Part shown: piece after piece, positions 7,923-16,107 of the stretch
How the letters are laid out: every line of letters begins with the position of its first letter
How positions within the stretch are numbered: position 1 is the stretch's first letter
NCBI GenBank assembly: GCA_001689445.1
Contig: LUJN01000028.1
Location: 1-23,465, forward strand
Length of the DNA stretch: 23,465 nt
Reading direction: 5' to 3'
Source of the DNA: Bacteroidales bacterium M3
GTDB taxonomy: Bacteria > Bacteroidota > Bacteroidia > Bacteroidales > Muribaculaceae
Program-made: the position numbers and the translations under genes
Notes under the pieces: model-generated
What the model was told of the DNA's origin: nothing
Seen by the model: the letters and a program-made list of their open reading frames with translations, nothing else
The model's database searches: none

Positions 7923-10754
7923 ATGGCGAAAAAAATTAGTAAAGTAGCGAAAGATCTTAACGTTGGGCTTCCCAACATCATCGAATTTCTGCGCTCCAAG
8001 AACATCACCGTGGATGACAACCCCAACGCCCGCGTTGAGGATGACGTCTACGAGCTGCTCGTGGCGCAATTCAAGACCGACAAAGATTTGAAGAATAAGT
8101 CGGAAAAATTCTCCTCCGACCGCCAGAAAGAGAGAAGCAAGACAACCGTAAAGGAGACCCCTAAGGAGGCTCCCAAGGCCGCGCCCGCAGAGGTGAAGCT
8201 CGACGAGCCGAGCGTTTCGGGGCCGAAGATTATAGGCAAGATACAGCTCGACCGCCACGGCAATCCCGTGAAGGCCGCACCCGCGCCGGCATCCGCCCGC
8301 CAACCCGAGCCTAAGCCGGCTCAGGCAGAGCAGCCCAAGCCCGCGCCCAAGGAGCAGCCTGTCGCTCAAAAGGAGGCACCCGCAGCCCCTGCAGTTCCCG
8401 TGCAGGCTTCGGAAGCACCAAAGGCAGTTGCCGCAGATACGGAGCAGCCGGTCGCAGCAGCCGCTCCCGCGCCGCAGCCCGAGGCGCCCAAGGAGGAGAT
8501 TTTCACCACCGGTACGCGCCCGCAAGGCCCTACCATCAACGTCATAGGCAAGATTGACCTTTCGGCAATCAATCAGAGCACGCGCCCCAAGAAGAAGACC
8601 AAGGAGGAGCGCCGCAACGAGCGCATAGCCAAGGACCGTGCTGCCAATGGCGGCAACGCCGCAGGGCAGTCTCAGGGTGGCGACCGCAAGAAGCGCAAGC
8701 GCATAGGCAAGGAAAAGATAGATATCGAGAAGGCCGGACAGCAGTCACAGCAGACCCCCGGACAGGATCGCCGCAACGAGCATCGCCGTCCCGAGAAAGG
8801 ACAGGGCGGAGGAGGTCGTGGCGACCGCGCAAAACGTCCCGTGCACACCGAGGTCAACGAGGAGGATGTGCAGAAGCAGGTGAAGGAGACGCTTGCACGT
8901 CTCACCAGCAAGGGCCAGAAGAAGGGCGCGAAGTGGCGCAAGGAAAAGCGCGAGGAGTTCAAGACCCGCGAGCGCGAGGCCCACGAGATGGAGGAGGCCG
9001 AGAGCAAGGTGTTGAAGCTCACCGAGTTTGTTACAGCCAACGACCTTGCCGTCATGATGGATGTGCCTATCAACAACGTCATCGCTACGTGCATGAACCT
9101 CGGCGTGATGGTGTCAATCAACCAGCGTCTTGATGCCGAGACCATCAATATTGTGGCAGAGGAGTTTGGCTTCAAGACCGAATATGTCTCGGCCGAGGTG
9201 GTAGAGGCCATCAATCAGGAGGAGGATTCCGAGGAGGACCTCACTTCCCGTCCCCCGATTGTGACCGTCATGGGTCACGTCGACCACGGTAAGACTTCGT
9301 TGCTCGACTATATACGCAATGCCAACGTCATCGCCGGCGAGGCAGGCGGCATCACCCAGCATATCGGTGCCTACAACGTCAAGCTGGAGGATGGGCGCCA
9401 CATCACCTTCCTCGATACCCCCGGTCACGAGGCGTTCACCGCCATGCGTGCCCGTGGTGCCAAGGTGACAGACCTCTGTATCATTATCGTGGCTGCCGAC
9501 GACAGCGTGATGCCGCAGACGGTCGAGGCCATCAACCATGCCTCTGCCGCCGGTGTACCCATCGTCTTTGCCATCAACAAGATAGATAAGCCCCATGCCA
9601 ATCCCGACAAGATAAAGGAGGAGCTTGCCGCCATGAACTACCTCGTCGAGGAGTGGGGCGGAAAGTACCAGTCACAGGATATTTCGGCCAAGAAGGGTAT
9701 CGGTGTCCCCGAGCTTATGGAGAAGGTGCTGCTTGAGGCCGAGCTGCTTGACCTCAAGGCCAATCCCGACCGCAAGGCTACCGGCTCAATCATAGAGTCG
9801 TCGCTCGACAAGGGGCGCGGCTATGTCGCCACGGTGCTCGTTCAGAACGGCACATTGCGTGTCGGCGACACGATACTTGCCGGAACCCACTTCGGGCGCG
9901 TCAAGGCGATGTTTAACGAGCGCAACCAGCGCATCACCGAGGCCGGCCCCGCCACTCCCGCGCTTATCCTCGGCCTGAACGGCGCGCCGACTGCCGGCGA
10001 CACGTTCAACGTCATGGACACCGAGCAGGAGGCTCGCGAGATTGCCTCCAAGCGCGAGCAGCTGCAACGCGAGCTTGGTCTGCGCACCAAGAAGTTCCTT
10101 ACCCTTGAGGATATAGGCCGCCGCCGTGCCATCGGCAACTTCCACGAGCTTAACATCATCGTCAAGGGTGACGTGGACGGCTCTATCGAGGCCCTGTCCG
10201 ATTCGCTCATCAAGCTGTCGACCCCCGAGGTGCAGGTCAACGTGCTGCACAAGGCTGTCGGCGCCATCTCCGAGAGCGATGTCACCTTGGCAGCTGCCTC
10301 CGACGCTATCATCATCGGCTTCCAGGTGCGCCCCTCACAGGCCGCCAAGCGCGCTGCCGAGCGCGATGGTGTGGAGATACGCCTCTACTCGGTCATCTAC
10401 CAGGCCATCGAGGAGGTCAAGGACGCCATGGAGGGTATGCTCGCCCCTGAAATCAAGGAGGAGGTCACCGGTACCGCCGAGGTACTGCAGACCTACAAGA
10501 TATCCAAGGTCGGTACCATCGCCGGCGCCATTGTACGCGAGGGCAAGATAAAGCGTTCCTGCAAGGTGCGCGTCATCCGCGACGGCATTGTTCGCTACAC
10601 GGGCGAGCTTGGTTCGCTCAAGCGTTTCAAGGACGACGTCAAGGAGGTGGCCTCCGGCTACGATTGCGGCTTGAATATCGCAGGCTACAACGACATCGCC
10701 GAGGGCGACATAATCGAGGCATTTGAGGAGGTTGAGGTAAAGAAGTCCCTCTAA
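7923..10754 (+). CDS. infB: Translation initiation factor IF-2
   Basis: IF-2 is the GTPase that delivers initiator tRNA to the 30S subunit and promotes subunit joining. The 943 residues include an N-terminal IF2_N-like segment (1-55) and a long Ala/Pro/Lys/Gln-rich linker (about 60-355). A second IF2_N-like helical region (about 365-425) comes before the G domain. The G domain carries GHVDHGKT (451-458), DTPGH (498-502) and NKID (552-555). Domains II to IV follow and include the conserved EVTGTAEV segment. All GTPase motifs are intact. The start MAKKISKVAKDLNVG is typical. The stop lies 7 nt before folK, so the two are probably cotranscribed and perhaps translationally coupled. Confidence 0.98.
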   Translation: MAKKISKVAKDLNVGLPNIIEFLRSKNITVDDNPNARVEDDVYELLVAQFKTDKDLKNKSEKFSSDRQKERSKTTVKETPKEAPKAAPAEVKLDEPSVSGPKIIGKIQLDRHGNPVKAAPAPASARQPEPKPAQAEQPKPAPKEQPVAQKEAPAAPAVPVQASEAPKAVAADTEQPVAAAAPAPQPEAPKEEIFTTGTRPQGPTINVIGKIDLSAINQSTRPKKKTKEERRNERIAKDRAANGGNAAGQSQGGDRKKRKRIGKEKIDIEKAGQQSQQTPGQDRRNEHRRPEKGQGGGGRGDRAKRPVHTEVNEEDVQKQVKETLARLTSKGQKKGAKWRKEKREEFKTREREAHEMEEAESKVLKLTEFVTANDLAVMMDVPINNVIATCMNLGVMVSINQRLDAETINIVAEEFGFKTEYVSAEVVEAINQEEDSEEDLTSRPPIVTVMGHVDHGKTSLLDYIRNANVIAGEAGGITQHIGAYNVKLEDGRHITFLDTPGHEAFTAMRARGAKVTDLCIIIVAADDSVMPQTVEAINHASAAGVPIVFAINKIDKPHANPDKIKEELAAMNYLVEEWGGKYQSQDISAKKGIGVPELMEKVLLEAELLDLKANPDRKATGSIIESSLDKGRGYVATVLVQNGTLRVGDTILAGTHFGRVKAMFNERNQRITEAGPATPALILGLNGAPTAGDTFNVMDTEQEAREIASKREQLQRELGLRTKKFLTLEDIGRRRAIGNFHELNIIVKGDVDGSIEALSDSLIKLSTPEVQVNVLHKAVGAISESDVTLAAASDAIIIGFQVRPSQAAKRAAERDGVEIRLYSVIYQAIEEVKDAMEGMLAPEIKEEVTGTAEVLQTYKISKVGTIAGAIVREGKIKRSCKVRVIRDGIVRYTGELGSLKRFKDDVKEVASGYDCGLNIAGYNDIAEGDIIEAFEEVEVKKSL

Positions 10755-10761
10755 GGGAGCT

Positions 10762-11277
10762 ATGCCTACGGCCTACATCAATATAGGTTCCAATATGGGC
10801 GACCGCCATGCTCTGATAGAGTTGGCGGTCGCCCGTATCATTGACGCCATTGAGATGGGAAAGTCCTTAAGGACCTTAGAGGCCGTTAGCCCTCTCTTGC
10901 GCCGCTCAGACTTTGTCGAGAGCGAGCCGTGGGGCTACGATTCCCCTTACCCTTTTCTCAATCTCGGGCTGGCGATAGAGACCGATATTCCTCCTGGGGC
11001 GTTGCTCGACCTGTTGCTTGGCGTGGAGCGTTCCATCAGTCCCGCCCCCCATCGTACACCCTCAGGGGGCTATGCCGACCGCCTGATTGACATTGACCTC
11101 ATAGCTTACGGCGACCTTGTCGTCGACACACCTCGGTTGACTCTGCCCCATCCCCGCATGCATCTGAGAGACTTTGTTTTGCGCCCGATGACGCAGCTTG
11201 CCCCAGAGTGGCGCCATCCCTTGTCGGGTTTGACCTCCGCAGAGATGCTCGACAGGCTGTCGCGACAGATCACGTAA
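10762..11277 (+). CDS. folK: 2-amino-4-hydroxy-6-hydroxymethyldihydropteridine pyrophosphokinase (HPPK)
   Basis: The enzyme transfers pyrophosphate from ATP to 6-hydroxymethyl-7,8-dihydropterin in folate biosynthesis. The 171-aa length is normal. Diagnostic motifs are the N-terminal YINIGSNMGDR, the ESEPWGY and PFLN substrate loop, and the HPPK signature GGYADRLIDIDLIAYGD with LPHPRMHLRDFVLRP. Only 7 nt separate it from infB, so it is probably the last gene of the rimP-nusA-infB operon. No folB or folP lies nearby. Confidence 0.95.
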   Translation: MPTAYINIGSNMGDRHALIELAVARIIDAIEMGKSLRTLEAVSPLLRRSDFVESEPWGYDSPYPFLNLGLAIETDIPPGALLDLLLGVERSISPAPHRTPSGGYADRLIDIDLIAYGDLVVDTPRLTLPHPRMHLRDFVLRPMTQLAPEWRHPLSGLTSAEMLDRLSRQIT

Positions 11278-11342
11278 TCCGGGAGGCACAAACATTTCCA
11301 TGCCGCGATTGTTGGGAAATATAGTAACCATTTGCATTCCTT

Positions 11343-12308
11343 ATGGCAGACACCAACAATATTCCAGGCACAAATACCTCTCCGACGCACAGCGGCGGTG
11401 CAGGATTTCTCATCGGCAACGGCTGCATATTGCTTGCCACAATCTTCTGGGGCGTCAATGTCTCGGTGACAAAGGCCCTTATTCCCGACTGGATGACTTC
11501 GGAGGGCATCAGTGCGGTGAGGCTTGTCGGAGGATGTCTGCTGTTTTGGGTTGCCTCCCTGTTCATGAGGTGTGGCCGTATAGCCCGTCACGATTGGCTG
11601 CGGCTGATATTGGGGGGCGGAGTGGGGCTGTTTGCCTTTATCTATCTCTTTGTACTTTCTCTGAGATACGGTAATCCGATAGATATTTCAATCATAATGA
11701 CGCTGCCACCGGTGTTTGTCATCCTTATGGGGGTGATTTTCGAGCATCGGCGTCCGTCGTTGATTGAGTATGCGGGAGTGGTCGTGTCGTTTGTAGGTGC
11801 GGCGATAGTGATACTTGATTCGGGAAATACCAAGGCGGGGAGCGATAACCTCCTTGGTGATATACTCGCTGTCGCATCGACCATATGCTATGCATTCTAT
11901 CTTGTGATTCTTGAGCGGCCGAGCCACACCTACCGTCCCGTGACCATGCTGCGCTGGGTATTCCTGTTTGCGGCCATCCCCGCACTGTTCCTCATCCCGG
12001 GTATGCAGGATATGCCTATTCTCCACACCACGGACGTCACGCCGTGGATGGAAATCGCTTTCATACTGTTTTGCCCGACATTTATAGCGTATTTCCTTGT
12101 CCAGCCGGCCATCAAGAGTATCGGCTCAGAGCTTGTGTCGCTCTATCAGTACCTGTTGCCTGTCTTCGCAACTATTTCTGCCGTGTTGATGGGGCTTGAC
12201 CGCTTGCGGTGGATGCAGGTTGTCGCCATGGGCATAATAATCATCGGGATGGTGCTCACCAATATCGGCAAGAAACGCCGCGTCAACGCCTCATCCGATG
12301 TGAAGTGA
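11343..12308 (+). CDS. EamA/DMT-superfamily permease
   Basis: This is an inner-membrane transporter-like protein of the drug/metabolite transporter superfamily; the substrate cannot be inferred. The 321 residues contain about ten hydrophobic segments in two EamA repeats. The first begins near residue 23 (GFLIGNGCILLATIFWGVN) and the second near 168 (NLLGDILAVASTICYAFYLV). The C-terminal repeat carries the typical SLYQYLLPVFATISA segment. A short polar N-terminus (about 20 aa) comes before the first helix and a basic tail ends the protein. It starts 65 nt after folK with no clear promoter, so it may be read through from that operon. Confidence 0.9.
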   Translation: MADTNNIPGTNTSPTHSGGAGFLIGNGCILLATIFWGVNVSVTKALIPDWMTSEGISAVRLVGGCLLFWVASLFMRCGRIARHDWLRLILGGGVGLFAFIYLFVLSLRYGNPIDISIIMTLPPVFVILMGVIFEHRRPSLIEYAGVVVSFVGAAIVILDSGNTKAGSDNLLGDILAVASTICYAFYLVILERPSHTYRPVTMLRWVFLFAAIPALFLIPGMQDMPILHTTDVTPWMEIAFILFCPTFIAYFLVQPAIKSIGSELVSLYQYLLPVFATISAVLMGLDRLRWMQVVAMGIIIIGMVLTNIGKKRRVNASSDVK

Positions 12309-12312
12309 TATA

Positions 12313-12346
12313 ATGCCGCATGTCCGGGCTTGCCCGGTCACGGCAT
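12313..12346. other. Stable intergenic hairpin after the DMT permease
   Basis: ATGCCG (12313-12318) pairs with CGGCAT (12341-12346), and an inner perfect CCGGGC/GCCCGG stem (12324-12337) has a two-base TT loop. It begins 5 nt after the permease stop codon. There is no T-tract, so it could protect a 3' end rather than terminate transcription intrinsically. Confidence 0.5.
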
Positions 12347-12365
12347 GTGCGTATCGTCAAATGGC

Positions 12366-12396
12366 TTGGATGATTGGCGGGAATTTCGTAACTTTG
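12366..12396 (+). promoter_or_regulatory. Promoter of the methyltransferase/MBL gene pair
   Basis: TTG (12366-12368), a 20-nt spacer and TAACTTTG (12389-12396) form a good Bacteroidota promoter. Transcription would start near 12402. This places the possible in-frame starts at 12330, 12345 and 12399 at or upstream of the mRNA 5' end and supports translation from 12465. Confidence 0.72.
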
Positions 12397-12464
12397 TAAT
12401 GGCAACGCGGCCTTACGTTCTCCTCCATGAGACGCGCTTGGCCGCTTTAACCTACGTCATTACA

Positions 12465-13184
12465 ATGGAAAGCATTAACGATGCCGCACTATATTTGATT
12501 CCCGTGCCGATGGGCGACAGTGCCCCGGCGCGGGTGTTGCCTGCCTACAACATCGAGATTGTGAGGCAGTTGAGGCATTTTATTGTCGAGAATGTGCGCT
12601 CGGCGCGTCGTGCGCTCAAGGCCATGGACCGCTCGATTGACATCGACTTGCTGACATTCTCGACACTTGATGAGCATACCGCCGCTGCCGACATACCCGC
12701 GATGCTGGCACCGCTTGCCGCAGGGGAATCGGTCGGCGTCATCTCTGAGGCGGGATGTCCTGCCGTGGCCGATCCGGGCGCCGATGTCGTCGCCATAGCC
12801 CAGCAGCGCGGCTACAGGGTCGTTCCCCTTGTCGGGCCGTCGAGCATCCTTATGGGATTGATGGGCTCGGGCTTCAACGGGCAGAATTTTGCTTTCCGGG
12901 GCTACCTCCCCATCGAGGCGCGTGCCCGCGCCGCCGCCTTCAAGGAGATGGAGCGGCGCATCATCCATGAACGTCAGACCCAGATATTCATCGAGACCCC
13001 CTACCGCAACAACCGTATCATCGCCGAGATGTGTGCCGCGTTTCCGCAGTCGATGCTGCTGTGTGTGGCCTCCGACATATCATGCAGCCGTGAATCCATC
13101 GTGACGCGTACGCTCTCGCAATGGGCAAAGGCCAAATACAACTACGACAAGACCCCAACTATATTTCTGCTCTACAGCAGGTGA
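12465..13184 (+). CDS. SAM-dependent methyltransferase, tetrapyrrole-methylase fold (RsmI-like)
   Basis: The 239 residues resemble the RsmI branch of the tetrapyrrole (corrin/porphyrin) methylase family. RsmI 2'-O-methylates C1402 of 16S rRNA. The motifs visible are LYLIPVPMGD at the start, VGVISEAGCPAVADPGADV (the counterpart of RsmI's DAGTPLISDPG), VPLVGPSSILMGLMGSG, NFAFRGYLP and IFIETPYRNNR. Several positions differ from canonical RsmI (EAGCP for DAGTP, VGPSS for PGPSA), and Bacteroidota often carry this shorter relative beside a true rsmI, so I give no symbol. The start at 12465 (MESINDAALYL) was chosen from the promoter position and family length. An MBL hydrolase gene follows after 16 nt. 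Confidence 0.85.
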   Translation: MESINDAALYLIPVPMGDSAPARVLPAYNIEIVRQLRHFIVENVRSARRALKAMDRSIDIDLLTFSTLDEHTAAADIPAMLAPLAAGESVGVISEAGCPAVADPGADVVAIAQQRGYRVVPLVGPSSILMGLMGSGFNGQNFAFRGYLPIEARARAAAFKEMERRIIHERQTQIFIETPYRNNRIIAEMCAAFPQSMLLCVASDISCSRESIVTRTLSQWAKAKYNYDKTPTIFLLYSR

Positions 13185-13200
13185 AAAGACACGCTACAAC

Positions 13201-14244
13201 ATGGCACGACGCAACAAACTATCATCTGTCGACCTTCCGGGATTGTTTGACGACCTCGATACACCCGCCGTGTCGCGCCATATACCCGTCCATCCCGACA
13301 TAGCCCGTCATGCCGAGCGTGTCCTCCTGTCGGGTGGCAGGGGAAGTGCCCCGGCGGTCGCTGATGACGACGGGGCAATTGCCGCGCCGGTCAAGCTTGC
13401 CGACGATGACCGCATCTATTTCATGAGTTTCGGCAGCGGCAGCAGCGGCAACTGCTCCTATATCGGCGACGACGAGGGTGGATTTCTCATTGACGCCGGG
13501 GTGGAGACGGTCAAGGTTATTGCAGCACTGAAGGATAACGGCATTTCCCCCGACAAGATACGTGGCATTCTCCTCACCCACGACCACCGCGACCATACGC
13601 AATACAGCTACAATATCGTGCGCAAGCACGCCGACATACCCCTCTACTGCACGCCCCGGGTGCTTGGCGGCCTGTTGCGGCGGCACAACATATCGCGCCG
13701 CATAAAGGACTATCATACCCCCATTTACAAGGAGATTCCGTTCAAGATAGGGCGGTTTACCATCACGGCCTTTGAGGTGATGCACGACGGCACTGACAAT
13801 GCAGGGTTTTTCATCGAGCACGGCAATCGCACGATGGCAGTGGCCACCGACCTCGGCTGCATATCCGACCGTGCGGGCCACTACCTCCGACAGGCCGATT
13901 TCATGGTCATCGAGGCCAACTACGACCTTGACATGCTCACCCACGGGCCATATCCCGAACATCTGAAAGCCCGCATCAACGCACTCAACGGGCATCTTGA
14001 CAATGCCGTAACCGCCCGTTTTCTTGCCTCGTCATGGACCGAGCGGCTGCGTTACGTATTCCTGTGCCACCTCAGCCACGAGAACAATACCCCCGAAACC
14101 GCCCGGGAGACAGTTCGGGCCGCTCTCGTCGAGGCCGGTATCACTGTCGGCTCCGGCTGCGACACTCCCGATGACCGTGCTGCCGCCCTCCAGCTCGTCG
14201 TCCTTCCCCGCCACGACGCCACCCGCCTCTACCACCTCAGGTGA
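13201..14244 (+). CDS. MBL-fold metallo-hydrolase, YycJ-like
   Basis: The product is a metallo-beta-lactamase-fold hydrolase resembling the YycJ/WalJ group, whose members are suspected nucleases or phosphodiesterases. The core begins near residue 73 with MSFGSGSSGNCSYIGD. Metal ligands are visible in LTHDHRDHT (H127, H129, D131 and H132), VMHDGTDNAGF (H195), ATDLG (D217) and CHLSHENN. The first 70 or so residues form an Ala/Asp-rich extension absent from typical 260-aa YycJ proteins, which brings the total to 347. No good internal start was obvious; M75 would cut into the core. It is probably cotranscribed with the methyltransferase 16 nt upstream. The substrate is unknown. Confidence 0.88.
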   Translation: MARRNKLSSVDLPGLFDDLDTPAVSRHIPVHPDIARHAERVLLSGGRGSAPAVADDDGAIAAPVKLADDDRIYFMSFGSGSSGNCSYIGDDEGGFLIDAGVETVKVIAALKDNGISPDKIRGILLTHDHRDHTQYSYNIVRKHADIPLYCTPRVLGGLLRRHNISRRIKDYHTPIYKEIPFKIGRFTITAFEVMHDGTDNAGFFIEHGNRTMAVATDLGCISDRAGHYLRQADFMVIEANYDLDMLTHGPYPEHLKARINALNGHLDNAVTARFLASSWTERLRYVFLCHLSHENNTPETARETVRAALVEAGITVGSGCDTPDDRAAALQLVVLPRHDATRLYHLR

Positions 14245-14317
14245 TTGTCATAGCTATCCATGATACAGTTTTGGCAATAAAATCGGAAAAATGAGACCGG
14301 GATTGTGGATTTAGGTG

Positions 14318-14325
14318 TAAATTTG
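14318..14325 (+). promoter_or_regulatory. Promoter -7 box for nadB
   Basis: TAAATTTG matches the TAnnTTTG consensus. Transcription would start near 14331, 25 nt before the chosen ATG at 14356. No TTG is visible at the normal -33 distance. The box argues against the upstream in-frame ATG at 14305. Confidence 0.5.
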
Positions 14326-14355
14326 CAGTCGGATAACAATTTTAAGCGTCAGGCT

Positions 14356-15936
14356 ATGGTTTATCAATATGATTATTTGGTGATAGGGTCGGGCATTGCC
14401 GGGATGAGTTTCGCCCTCAAGGTTGCGGCTCACGGGCGTGTGGCCCTTGTGTGCAAGACCCGGCTCGACGAGGCCAATACGGCTCTCGCGCAGGGTGGTG
14501 TGGCGTCGGTGACCGATCTCTCGGTCGACAACTTCGAGAAGCATATCGAGGACACCATGATTGCCGGCGACTGGCTCAGTGACCCCGAGGCGGTGAGAAA
14601 GGTCGTCACCGAGGCCCCGGCACAGATTGCCGAGCTGATAAAGTGGGGCGTCGACTTTGACAAGAAGGATGACGGGACTTTTGACCTCCACCGCGAGGGG
14701 GGGCACTCGGAGTTCCGCATACTCCACCACGCCGACAATACGGGGTTTGAGATACAGGAGAGCCTGATAAAGGCTGTGCGCGAGAATCCCGATATTGACA
14801 TATTCGAGGACCATTTCGCCATCGAGATTATCACCCAGCACCATCTGGGCAAGATTGTGACGCGTCGCACGCCCGACATCACCTGCTACGGGGCGTATGT
14901 CCTCGACCAAACTACCGGCAGCGTAGACACATTCCTCGCCAAGGTGACCCTTATGGCTACCGGAGGCGCGGGTGCGGTGTACACCACCACGACCAATCCC
15001 CTTGTCGCCACAGGCGACGGCATAGCGATGGTCTATCGCGCCAAGGGCACCGTCAAGGACATGGAGTTTATCCAGTTCCATCCCACCGCCCTCTATCATC
15101 CCGGCGATCGCCCGTCGTTTCTCATCACCGAGGCGATGCGCGGATATGGAGCCGTGCTGCGCAACAAGCGTGGCGAGGAGTTCATGCAGAAGTATGACCC
15201 GCGCCTGTCGCTCGCCCCGCGCGACATCGTGGCACGTGCCATCGACTCGGAGATGAAGCTCCACGGCGATGACCACGTGTATCTCGATGTGACCCACAAG
15301 GGCCCCGAGGAGACACGCAAGCATTTCCCCAACATATACGCCAAATGCCTGTCGCTCGGCATTGACATCACCAAGGACTACATCCCCGTCGCCCCTGCTG
15401 CGCACTACCTCTGCGGCGGCATACAGGTCGACACCAACGGCGAGTCGAGCATCAAGCGGCTCTATGCCGTGGGCGAGTGCTCATGCACGGGGCTGCACGG
15501 CGGCAACCGCCTGGCCTCCAATTCGCTCATCGAGGCGGTGGTCTATGCCGACGCCGCCGCGCGTCATGCCATGGAGCATGTCGGCGGCTACTCGTTCCGC
15601 ACCGACGTCCCGCAGTGGAACGACGAGGGGACGCGCCATCCCGAGGAGATGGTGCTCATCACGCAGAGCATCAAGGAGGTGGGGCAGATTATGGCGACAT
15701 ATGTCGGCATCGTGCGCTCCAACCTGCGCCTCGACCGCGCGTGGAATCGCCTCGACATCCTCTACGAGGAGACCGAGCGGCTGTTCAAGTGCAGCAAGGC
15801 GTCACGCGAGATATGCGAGCTGCGCAACATCATCAACGTAGGCTATCTCATAATGCGCCAGGCCAAGGAGCGCAAGGAGAGCCGCGGGCTGCACTACACC
15901 CTCGATTATCCCCCAGTCCCCAAGGACGCGCTGTAA
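14356..15936 (+). CDS. nadB: L-aspartate oxidase
   Basis: NadB oxidises L-aspartate to iminoaspartate, the first step of de novo NAD synthesis, using FAD. The 526 residues fit the family. The FAD-binding GSGIAGMS lies near the N-terminus, followed by the active-site region REGGHSEFRILHHADNTG. MEFIQFHPTALYHP, the capping-domain GPEETRKHFPNIY and the flavin-binding GECSCTGLHGGNRLASNSL are all present. The C-terminal helical domain (from about 440) is complete. I chose MVYQYDYLVIG at 14356 because the longer form begins upstream of the predicted transcription start. nadA and nadC are not adjacent. The last codons lie in the first unit of a 20-nt tandem repeat. Confidence 0.96.
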   Translation: MVYQYDYLVIGSGIAGMSFALKVAAHGRVALVCKTRLDEANTALAQGGVASVTDLSVDNFEKHIEDTMIAGDWLSDPEAVRKVVTEAPAQIAELIKWGVDFDKKDDGTFDLHREGGHSEFRILHHADNTGFEIQESLIKAVRENPDIDIFEDHFAIEIITQHHLGKIVTRRTPDITCYGAYVLDQTTGSVDTFLAKVTLMATGGAGAVYTTTTNPLVATGDGIAMVYRAKGTVKDMEFIQFHPTALYHPGDRPSFLITEAMRGYGAVLRNKRGEEFMQKYDPRLSLAPRDIVARAIDSEMKLHGDDHVYLDVTHKGPEETRKHFPNIYAKCLSLGIDITKDYIPVAPAAHYLCGGIQVDTNGESSIKRLYAVGECSCTGLHGGNRLASNSLIEAVVYADAAARHAMEHVGGYSFRTDVPQWNDEGTRHPEEMVLITQSIKEVGQIMATYVGIVRSNLRLDRAWNRLDILYEETERLFKCSKASREICELRNIINVGYLIMRQAKERKESRGLHYTLDYPPVPKDAL

Positions 15937-15978
15937 CCACCGAAGCTACGCTGTAACCTCCAAGGACGCGCTGTAGGG
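15919..15978 (+). repeat. Three 20-nt tandem copies at the nadB 3' end
   Basis: Units start at 15919, 15939 and 15959. Units 1 and 3 share CCAAGGACGCGCTGTA and unit 2 is a diverged version containing CGAAGCTACGCTGTAACC. The nadB stop codon lies in unit 1. Unit 3 ends in GTAGGG, the tag of palindrome R6. It looks like a local duplication of the gene end at the point where the palindrome begins. Confidence 0.75.
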
Positions 15979-15998
15979 GCGCTATACATAGCGCCCGC
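15973..15998 (+). repeat. GTAGGG-tagged palindrome, CGCTATA type (copy R6)
   Basis: GTAGGG plus the same stem as R2 with a TACA core: GGGCGCTA and TAGCGCCC. It faces R7 in inverted orientation 32 nt away, forming a paired unit behind nadB. Confidence 0.78.
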
Positions 15999-16030
15999 AG
16001 GGACGGATTCCCGACATAACCTGTTTGTTA

Positions 16031-16056
16031 GCGGGCGCTATATATAGCGCCCCTAC
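16031..16056 (-). repeat. GTAGGG-tagged palindrome, CGCTATA type (copy R7)
   Basis: This is the exact reverse complement of R2 (3493-3518). The tag CCCTAC lies at 16051-16056. With R6 it could fold into a long composite hairpin. The remainder up to the DUF4294 start at 16108 holds no clear promoter. Confidence 0.78.
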
Positions 16057-16107
16057 AGGAGTGTAACGGCAAGGGCAATCTTTTGGGTTGTCAGACGTTA
16101 TATATTT

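Noticed and set aside
14311..15405. A 364-codon open frame on the minus strand
   Set aside because: It lies antisense over nadB, whose motifs are complete, and it has no promoter or recognisable domain.
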